Part shown: in pieces, positions 60,674 through 64,000 of the stretch
Layout of the letters: every line of letters starts with the position of its first letter
Position numbering within the stretch: the first letter of the stretch is position 1
Notes under the pieces: generated by a model
Databases searched by the model: none
What the model was told of the DNA's origin: nothing
What the model saw: the letters and a program-made list of their open reading frames with translations, nothing else
Program-made: the position numbers and the translations under genes
NCBI GenBank assembly: GCA_037954325.1
Contig: JBBMNZ010000016.1
Location: 671,001-735,000 of the forward strand
DNA from: Fistularia commersonii
Lineage: Eukaryota; Chordata; Actinopteri; Syngnathiformes; Fistulariidae
Direction: 5' to 3'
DNA length: 64,000 nt

Positions 60674-60811
60674 AAACCTGCGGTGTGATGGCCAGAGGCC
60701 AGACCCCGGTCTCTTGGCGCTGAGCAGCTGCATGGCAGGAATCGGGTTGTTGAAGAGGTGGCAGAAGCAGAACATGGCACAAACTAGGACACCCGAAGGG
60801 GCACGGCCATC
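43951..60811 (-). CDS. dnajc6: auxilin (DnaJ heat shock protein family member C6), C-terminal 14 exons
   Basis: Auxilin recruits Hsc70 to clathrin-coated vesicles for uncoating at presynaptic terminals. Exons in transcript order are 60811-60678, 59993-59799, 59153-59036, 58461-58382, 57767-57574, 53377-53351, 52392-52054, 51947-51804, 50517-50413, 50323-50186, 48777-48433, 48255-48107, 47607-47431 and 44052-43951. They join in one frame to 748 codons plus a stop. Domain order is: end of PTEN-like phosphatase (DGRAPSG), C2 domain, disordered region with clathrin/AP2 motifs (DLLGL, three DPF, WDW), then the J domain with HPD. The C-terminus SQGQKPLY matches auxilin rather than its paralogue GAK. 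The N-terminal exons, including the phosphatase-loop Cys, lie beyond the window or were not recognised in 60.8-64.0 kb. Confidence 0.95.
44320..44495 (+). mobile_element. LINE 3' tail fragment
   Basis: GGAGGTCCCACCAGGAGGAT, CCTGGACACGCTGG and TCTCCTCAGCTTGTCTGGGA match the tail of a common teleost LINE (CCCACCGGGAGG, GGACACGCTGG, CTCGGCTGGCCTGGGAA). The fragment ends GGATGGACGG. It is in the last dnajc6 intron, on the antisense strand. Confidence 0.6.
45060..45895 (+). pseudogene. broken endogenous retroviral env fragment
   Basis: Three plus-strand frames carry pieces of a gamma-type-like retroviral envelope. A hydrophobic leader and Cys-rich segment with a CXXC lie at 45,069-45,335. A transmembrane-subunit segment with the LQNR motif ends at an in-frame TAG at 45,630-45,632. 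After it come an ECC motif and a C-terminal hydrophobic anchor, ending at 45,893. The surface subunit is mostly missing, the reading shifts frame between the pieces, and the CX6CC spacing is shortened, so the copy cannot make a functional protein. No LTR, gag or pol was recognised nearby. It lies antisense in the last dnajc6 intron. Confidence 0.75.
46165..46262 (+). mobile_element. internally deleted SINE remnant
   Basis: AGCACCTCACAGCTAGAAGG and TCCCCGGCTGGATTCC (B box) run directly into the tail ATAAACAGTGTAGATAACGA. The middle is absent. Confidence 0.55.
46385..46520. mobile_element. DNA-transposon (MITE) remnant
   Basis: ATGAGCCGCACTCACAAAAT, GATAAGCCGCAGGGGCCGG and ACATGAGATGTTACACGGAA AGAT belong to a common teleost element whose ends contain AAGCCGCA repeats. 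It is truncated. Confidence 0.5.
46560..47130 (+). mobile_element. LINE 3' UTR and tail
   Basis: CGGCAGCCATCAGACTGTAA, a long A/T-rich 3' UTR and the tail AATTTCCCTCTGGGGGAGCA ATAAAGTATACTGATTCTGA are characteristic of teleost LINE 3' ends. The tail finishes in GATTCT repeats. Confidence 0.65.
47431..47607 (-). CDS. dnajc6: dnajc6 J domain exon with HPD motif
   Basis: It encodes ILDWIEGKERNIRALLSTMH, GETRWKPVSMADLVTPEQVK and ends VLVVHPDK. The HPD tripeptide that stimulates Hsc70 ATPase is intact. It is 59 whole codons long. The acceptor is GTCCCAG and the donor AAG|GTGAGA. Confidence 0.97.
47972..48104. repeat. CA microsatellite abutting a dnajc6 splice donor
   Basis: A nearly pure CA array of about 130 bases with an interruption near 48,010-48,030. 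In the transcript it reads UG and begins within the donor hexamer GTAGTG of exon 48107-48255. Confidence 0.95.
48107..48255 (-). CDS. dnajc6: dnajc6 pre-J-domain exon
   Basis: It encodes PKPKVSDANFDDLLSGQGFA, KKGPRTIAEMRKEEMAKEMD and PEKIK, one of the most conserved auxilin segments. The acceptor is CCATCAG. The donor AAG|GTAGTG runs straight into a TG repeat of about 130 bases. Confidence 0.95.
48433..48777 (-). CDS. dnajc6: dnajc6 proline/glycine-rich linker exon
   Basis: It encodes GSGFSSKPTTPTGPTPSF, a long Pro/Gly/Gln-rich stretch, and SSMPHTS..NRPNYNVSFSAMGG, matching mammalian SMPHSSPQNRPNYNVSFSAM. The acceptor is TTCTTCCAG and the donor ATGG|GTGAGA. Confidence 0.94.
48870..49400 (+). 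repeat. left arm of inverted duplicate block 1
   Basis: This block reads AGCAGATGACACTGAACATG, TTCAAGAAGATGCCAAGCAC and GGCATGAATGAATGAGG. It is matched by the reverse complement of 54,425-55,030 (TTCAAGAAGATGCTAAGCAC and so on). It contains a miniature SINE at 49,208-49,290. It lies in the dnajc6 intron 48,778-50,185. Confidence 0.8.
49208..49290 (+). mobile_element. SINE head fused directly to SINE tail
   Basis: The head GGACGCAGTGGCGCGGTGGT is joined through a few bases to GATAATGAATGAATGAATGA. About 300 bases of the normal SINE interior are missing. A matching fusion occurs in the inverted copy at 54,535-54,592. Confidence 0.7.
49400..50132 (+). mobile_element. hAT-like non-autonomous element
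   Basis: It is bounded by CAGGGATGTCAAACATACGG and AAAATGAGTTTGACACCCCT, and interior copies of GGCCCCCAGGC and GGCCCCCGGGCC face each other. Related copies are at 53,565-54,425 (minus) and 61,905-62,840 (plus). Confidence 0.65.
50186..50323 (-). CDS. dnajc6: dnajc6 DPFADI exon
   Basis: It encodes GSFGMGSRSATTSPTGS, then TPTHQTKPNTLDPFADIGNL, close to mammalian FGMGSKSAATSPTGS and LDPFADLG. The acceptor is AATCTAG and the donor GGAG|GTGGGT. Confidence 0.93.
50413..50517 (-). CDS. dnajc6: dnajc6 WDW-motif exon
   Basis: It encodes RGSPVPLSATPTVNIQQQNP and MGGWDWNRPATTTT, equivalent to mammalian TPAVNIQPDVSGGWDW. The acceptor is ATGAACAG with a weak pyrimidine tract, and the donor is CACAG|GTGAGC. 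Confidence 0.9.
50640..51605 (+). repeat. left copy of inverted duplicate block 2 with embedded MITE
   Basis: The flank CCCCCCAAGTGTTCTTTTCA leads into a MITE (about 50,779-51,542). The MITE starts GCAGTGGAACCTTGACTTAC and ends CCTAAGTAGAGGTATCACTG. The flank then continues GTGAAATAAAGCCAAGCAAG. All parts recur in reverse complement at 55,690-57,410. Confidence 0.75.
51804..51947 (-). CDS. dnajc6: dnajc6 DPF-motif exon
   Basis: It encodes FDPFGAGPVPKAQDMMGSFL and QPDPFLHAARSPSP, ending in TSLG. Two DPF motifs would bind the AP2 alpha appendage. The acceptor is CCCCCAG and the donor TTGG|GTAAGG. An internal CAG|GTAATG could act as a donor, but the reading is continuous through it. Confidence 0.92.
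52054..52392 (-). CDS. dnajc6: dnajc6 clathrin/AP2-binding region exon
   Basis: It encodes EPSRSSLDGRGHVDESEPSD and DEMLSLSSQ, then GEVDLLGLGGEE and TDLLGDLFGAPP, and ends in a Ser/Thr/Pro-rich stretch. DLLGL is a clathrin-box-like motif and DLLGDLF resembles auxilin's clathrin/AP2 DLL motifs. The acceptor is CCTTCAG and the donor CCAG|GTGGGA. Confidence 0.92.
52640..53022 (-). mobile_element. near full-length SINE
   Basis: On the plus strand it reads from the complemented tail (GGTGGAGCCTATCTGTCATC, CCATCACAGGGCCACATA). It then passes two internal units (ACCATTCACCCTTTCATTCA) to the complemented 5' half (AGAACATGGAGACTCCACAC) and head. It lies in the dnajc6 intron 52,393-53,350. Confidence 0.75.
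53351..53377 (-). CDS. dnajc6: dnajc6 27-base microexon
   Basis: This exon encodes DEMEGLDLE between the C2 domain and the SDDE-containing exon. A T-rich tract precedes the acceptor CGACAAG, and the donor GAG|GTAAGG is strong. It keeps phase 1 on both sides and is divisible by three, so it could be skipped without frame loss. Human auxilin has a longer insert here that I could not find between 53.4 and 57.5 kb. Confidence 0.7.
53565..54425 (-). mobile_element. hAT-like non-autonomous element, partly duplicated end
   Basis: Two left ends are present, AGGGGTGTCAAACTCAATTT at 53,568 and GGGGTGTCAGACTCATTTTG at 53,816, each followed by GATGTCAAGGGGGCC. A single right end, CATTTGACACCCCTGATCTA, is near 54,420. 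It is the reverse complement of the element at 49,400-50,132. Confidence 0.65.
54425..55030 (-). repeat. right arm of inverted duplicate block 1
   Basis: The reverse complement matches 48,870-49,400 in the same order, including the SINE head-tail fusion (complement at 54,535-54,592) and the AATGACG..ATATTATT segment that leads into the hAT-like element. Confidence 0.8.
55280..55490 (+). mobile_element. tRNA-derived SINE (second family)
   Basis: GGTTTGATTCCCGGCTCCTT is the B box. AGCAAGACACTGAACCCCTG, CACTAGATGGCAGCCAACCA and the tail GAATTTCCCGCAAGGGATTA ATAAAGTATGATAA follow. A truncated copy lies at 60,235-60,350. Confidence 0.75.
55690..57410 (-). repeat. inverted copies of block 2, permuted
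   Basis: Three parts are visible. A MITE copy lies at about 55,695-56,505 (ends CAGTGGAACTTTGACTTT and ACTTGTAGGTCAAGG). The two flank segments lie at 56,505-56,750 (AGTGGTGAAAAGAACACTCG, TTTGCTTTATTTCACC). A second MITE copy lies at about 56,750-57,410 (TGATACCGCCACTTAGGAGT to TTGTAAGTCAAGGGTCAACT). All are reverse complement to 50,640-51,605. Confidence 0.7.
57574..57767 (-). CDS. dnajc6: dnajc6 end of C2 domain
   Basis: It encodes PELDACDSPEKYPQLFHVIL, DVEVEAVDKQ, LTPPWEQF and LFSAHQEHQD, all recognisable auxilin segments. The acceptor is TCTCTCAG and the donor CCG|GTACAT. Confidence 0.95.
57833..58358. mobile_element. MITE with ~80-base terminal inverted repeats filling a dnajc6 intron
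   Basis: The left end, GAAGCATCCTGGTATCATAA, followed by TTCAAATTAAAATGCATTCG, is repeated in near-perfect complement at the right end (CGAATGCATTTTAATTTGAA, TTATGATACCTGGATGCTTC). The roughly 526-base element takes up most of the 614-base intron 57,768-58,381. The interior is A/T-rich with no frame. Confidence 0.88.
58382..58461 (-). CDS. dnajc6: dnajc6 C2 domain exon
   Basis: It encodes VSNTQIFQIQFHTGFISPGT and MLKFNK, matching the TNTQIFQ.QFHTGF motif. The acceptor is TGCATTAG. The donor AA|GTAAGA splits a Lys codon. Confidence 0.94.
58790..58950 (+). mobile_element. SINE 5'-half fragment
   Basis: GTGCTTCTGCCTCGCAGCAA, TTCTGCGTGGAGTTTGCATG and AAGTGGAGACCCTGAAC are the head and centre of the first SINE family. 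Confidence 0.6.
59036..59153 (-). CDS. dnajc6: dnajc6 C2 domain exon
   Basis: It encodes EHRIQEGKVVFPLGVSVQGD and VVVSVYHMRSTIGGRLQAK, the conserved VQGDVVVS.YH.RSTIG.RLQAK core of the auxilin C2 domain. The acceptor is GGCCCAG and the donor AAG|GTAAAC. Confidence 0.95.
59799..59993 (-). CDS. dnajc6: dnajc6 phosphatase/C2 junction exon
   Basis: It encodes YIGYVCSMVSEKPSLPHCKP, then CFNKQRSGCRPFCDVLIGET and YERMR, nearly colinear with mammalian auxilin (NKQRNGCRPYCDVLIGET). The acceptor is GATGCAG and the donor GAG|GTAGGG. Confidence 0.95.
60235..60350 (+). mobile_element. truncated copy of the second SINE family
   Basis: GGTGCTGCTAGATGGCTGCC and GAATTTCCCACAAGGGATTA ATAAAATATCATAA match the 3' half of the element at 55,280-55,490. 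Confidence 0.65.
60597..60672. repeat. CA microsatellite just downstream of a dnajc6 donor
   Basis: A pure CA array of about 38 units. On the transcript strand it reads UG and starts six bases after the exon end at 60,678. Confidence 0.95.
60678..60811 (-). CDS. dnajc6: dnajc6 PTEN-like phosphatase domain exon
   Basis: It begins in phase 0 with DGRAPSGVLVCAMFCFCHLF and ends in PSHRR, matching the mammalian DGRAAS to PSHRR segment just after the HC of the PTEN loop. The acceptor TTTCCAG directly follows a TG repeat, and the donor CAG|GTTTGG directly precedes another. Confidence 0.93.
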
Positions 60812-60818
60812 CTGGAAA

Positions 60819-60848
60819 CACACACACACGCACGCACGCACGCACGCA

Positions 60849-60930
<82 letters not shown>
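60819..60930. repeat. CA/CG-CA microsatellite just upstream of a dnajc6 acceptor
   Basis: A CA array interrupted by ACGCACGC units near 60,828-60,850. On the transcript strand it ends about eight bases before the acceptor at 60,811. Confidence 0.95.
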
Positions 60931-60931
<1 letters not shown>

Positions 60932-61266
60932 CTTTTATGAGCACTCCTGCATGGCAGTGCACACATCCACATTCTCTGATCAATTCTCAAAGCAGCCTAA
61001 CAATGGTGAGAGTATGTAGAAATTTGGAATGGATTGAATAGAAATAAAATTACCAGATATGCACAAATGCACCAGAACATGGGAGCACTTTACTTTGACC
61101 ATACTGATGATTTCAGATCCTAAACATACAGTTTCAGAAAGGATGCATACATTCAAGATGATGCCAGACGGAGCGGCCAGACTGCAGGAGACTTGGCAAA
61201 AACACACTGTTACATGCCTCCGTGATGTATTTCTGGCACATTGTGAGGCAGCGTGCGGACGTCCTA

Positions 61267-61344
<78 letters not shown>

Positions 61345-61397
61345 ACACACACGCACACACACACACACACATACACACACATACACAAACACGCACA

Positions 61398-61454
<57 letters not shown>

Positions 61455-61474
61455 ACACACACACACACACACAC
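61267..61474. repeat. long CA microsatellite
   Basis: About 208 bases of CA with scattered CACG and CATA interruptions, the longest such array in the window. It lies in the intron upstream of the first visible dnajc6 exon. Confidence 0.95.
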
Positions 61475-61904
61475 CTGAATTGACCTCTCTCGAACCAGAT
61501 GCCCACGTTTGCATAATATACAGGAATTAAAGGGGGGAAATCGATTAAAACTGCAGGGCAGGACTGTTTCCCTGGGTTTCAGCAGGACAACAACAGTTCC
61601 TCTCCTCTAATTTATGGCAGACATTCAAATTTCTTGGCATGTGCACACACTACGCAAGAGCAACAGCAGAGGTGGAGGCACAAGACAAATTAAAGCGAAG
61701 CAGATTCAACTGGAGCTGCCTGGTGAGCTGCATTCTGGGATGAACGGTTTACAGAAACATGGCAGCCAGAGGGGGGAAGCGAGGACGTTTCAAATCCAAG
61801 CAGGGATTTTATTTAGCCCGTAAAAACAACGAGTACGCTAGAACTACTTTTTGTGGGATAAGCAGTTAAAACCCCTTGTTTTCAAGGAAGCAGAAGTTTT
61901 AAAT

Positions 61905-62840
61905 CAGTGGTGTCAAACGTATGCCCGCGGGCAGGTCCCGCGAGGTCCAATCCAACCCTTGGAATAAATCTAAAATTTGAAAAAAATTACATCAAAATCA
62001 TGAACTACTTTTTTAAATTAAAAATGCAGTTCCCATATTGTCAGCTATATTGATATCGTCTAAGTTACAGCAGATAGTTTACGGGTCTGTAAATAGCATT
62101 TTTACTTATTGTTAGAAATGTACCTGCTTTTCCGTTGGCCCCGACACCCTCATCAACAAGATGCCGTTGTCAAAAAAGAGAAAGTGGAAAGGATTGGACC
62201 ACTTTTTATTTATTCATTCAGGTTAATAAGAAACTTGTATACTTGGTGTGGATGCAGCAAGCTTCGGTGCCACTATGAGAACCGTCATGGCGAAAAATAA
62301 AACATAATGCACAGAGAACTGAGAAGACAGAACTGATGCATAGTATTGTTGAAATTGCACTTACTTTTCCTCATGAATCTCAGATTGTTTGTCATGTATA
62401 TTTTAAAGGAACAGTTCATTACATATGAAGACTTTTATCATTACCTGTTCTCCTTTACACTAAAACAAAGGAAAATTTTTGACTTATTGTTACTTCTAGG
62501 TAATTACACTATGATTTTACTGGTCTAGCCCCTTTGACATCAAATTAGGCTGTATGTGTCACCCAGACCAAATTGAATTTGACAATCTTGTTTTGAGTTG
62601 TTGGTTAAATTCTAACAAAAGCTCAAAAATGAATGTAGTCAATTGTCCTAAGTTCAAAAATGAATGTAGTCAGTTGCCCTGTTTTTGTCGCATAACATTA
62701 AATGAAGGACATTCTTGTGAATGCCTGAACTGTGTGGCACAGCCAACAATATGTAGGTGTCTGGATTTTTTTAAAATTACCTACAACTTTAGAAGTCGTA
62801 ATAAATTTTCCTTCTCTGTGTTTTGTGGCTGCCTTTGAAT
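61905..62840 (+). mobile_element. hAT-like non-autonomous element
   Basis: It starts CAGTGGTGTCAAACGTATGC and continues with GAGGTCCAATCCAACCCTTG. It shares with 49.4 kb the block AACTTGTATACTTGGTGTGG. The complement of the extra end seen at 53,565-53,812 (GCTCAAAAATGAATGTAGTC) extends it to about 62,770-62,840. Confidence 0.6.
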
Positions 62841-63249
62841 ATTCAATCAAGTGGTCCCGTCCAAAGACAGGCGGAGGTTGCATATTAATAGGGCGAGGAT
62901 AAATATCTGTCAGGGATTTGGAAAATACTAAATTGCTTCTACAGCGTTTTTTTTTTTTTTTTTTAAAGAGTTTCCAACAGTTACGAGTCTGAAAATAATT
63001 GAAAGGGCCCGGACAGCAGACGGTTTGTCTCACTGAGGATTTCTTTTCAGACTGGCTGCGAAACCAGGACAAGGCAGCATCATCACAACAGCCCAAACCC
63101 CCCCCCAAAAAACATTCTCCATCAGCTGCTTGGCAGTGAATTAAAGAAGTCGGGAGAAAGGGAAGGATTGGTGCATCAAGATTTTTTTGATTTTCAACTT
63201 TCTGTCAGATGTTCAATAACTGCAGACATACGGAAATACAGCAAATAAA

Positions 63250-64000
63250 TTACTGTATTTTTCGGACTATAAGTTTGGCTTGTCCTGCGACTTATACATT
63301 AAAAGCTATACATTAAAATTTTCACATGTTCATTATTTTCACACTGACAGCTGTGAAAGTGCTTATGGGCTACTTTCTGCTACTCCTATTACACCTGTAC
63401 CGCTGAAAATATAAAATTTAAACATCAACTCCAAAAGACAACTGAGAAAGACTGAACACAAACGCCCCCAAAAGGAATATCATATTCTCCAAATTTCAAG
63501 CTGCAAGTATATGCAGTAATATGCAGCTGAAAATACTAAAAGAAGACCAGGAAAAAGAAAGTTTGGAGTGAGCAAGAAACTCGTGACGGATTGGCGAAAA
63601 GCGGAGGATACTCTAAACTGCAATGAAGAAAACAAAAAAAGCTAATCACAGACTAAGAGCTAGATGGTCACAGCTAGAGGAAGAAGTTTACGAATGGGTG
63701 CTTGAACAACGTGCCGCCGGGAGAGGCTGGTCAACGGCGCAGTCATGTCTCCACTCCTAGGTAGTTACCAAGGCGACGAATATAAATGACTTTATTGGAG
63801 GACCTTTTTGGTGTTTCTGCCTCATGCAACGCAATCGCCTCTATGAGCACGGACAACAATGTCTGAAAAACAGCCATGCAGAAGAGGCAGTGGCGCGCCG
63901 TCTACCTCCAGATTGGCGGAGTTGCTCAGAAGTGACACAGAGGATGAAAAATTCAATTGATTTAGTGATTTGGAGTGGGATGGAGAGTTTGGTAAACTTG
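63250..64000 (+). mobile_element. pogo/Tigger-like DNA transposon, 5' part, decayed
   Basis: It begins with ACTGTATTTTTCGGACTATA, an end sequence very common in teleost DNA elements. From about 63,540 plus-strand frames carry pieces resembling the helix-turn-helix/CENP-B-like N-terminus of pogo-family transposases (KKLVTDWRKAEDTLNC and LEEEVYEWVLEQRAAGRGWS). The pieces are in different frames. The element runs off the window. Confidence 0.6.

Noticed and set aside
60930..60990. Minus-strand VHC in front of the DGRA exon as the missing PTEN-loop Cys
   Set aside because: There is no donor after the HC that joins in phase 0 to DGRA, and the flanking residues do not resemble auxilin. The match of three residues is probably chance.

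Overview
The window looks like a chromosomal segment from a teleost fish, probably a spiny-rayed one. Two vertebrate genes can be read exon by exon. Both lie on the minus strand, and their conserved neighbourhood matches human chromosome 1p31 (DNAJC6 upstream of LEPR, same orientation). The intervening DNA is typical teleost repeat: tRNA-derived SINEs, L2/Rex-type and other LINE remnants, hAT-like and pogo-like DNA elements, and very many (CA)n/(TG)n arrays. Exons were placed by hand from splice sites and reading phase, without any alignment or transcript, so single ends may be off by a few bases.

Left part (about 2.0-24.9 kb): lepr, the leptin receptor, read right to left. Eighteen coding exons join without a frame break, and a nineteenth (17,420-17,518) is probable. 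The predicted product is 1,080 residues, or 1,113 with the extra exon. It has a signal peptide, an N-terminal region, a first cytokine-receptor module with WSDWS, an Ig-like domain, a second module with WSDWS, two FNIII domains, one membrane helix, a JAK-binding box 1, and a long tail keeping the three tyrosine motifs matching the mammalian SHP2/SOCS3, STAT5 and STAT3 sites. A non-coding first exon and CpG-rich promoter probably lie at 24.4-24.95 kb.

Middle part (about 25-41.5 kb): no convincing gene. It is dominated by SINE copies, three of which contain or border a long tandem expansion of their own internal segment (29.6-30.1, 32.5-33.06 and 39.1-40.08 kb), plus an L2-type LINE fragment and a cluster of TG arrays. 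leprot, which sits between these two genes in mammals, was not recognised.

Right part (41.5-64 kb): dnajc6 (auxilin), 14 exons encoding the C-terminal 748 residues in one unbroken frame: the end of the PTEN-like phosphatase domain, the C2 domain, the clathrin/AP2-binding region and the J domain with its HPD motif. The N-terminal exons lie beyond the right edge. Its introns hold an antisense, broken retroviral env fragment, two inverted-duplicate repeat blocks, a MITE filling most of one intron, and long UG repeats (in the transcript) abutting splice sites. The right edge enters a pogo-like DNA transposon.

The two genes are not known to share a pathway: lepr encodes a JAK/STAT-coupled hormone receptor, dnajc6 a neuronal clathrin-uncoating co-chaperone. 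Their proximity is conserved synteny. No wholly new system was found. The most unusual items are the SINE-internal minisatellites, the paired perfect hairpins at 35.6 kb, and the repeat-embedded splice sites.
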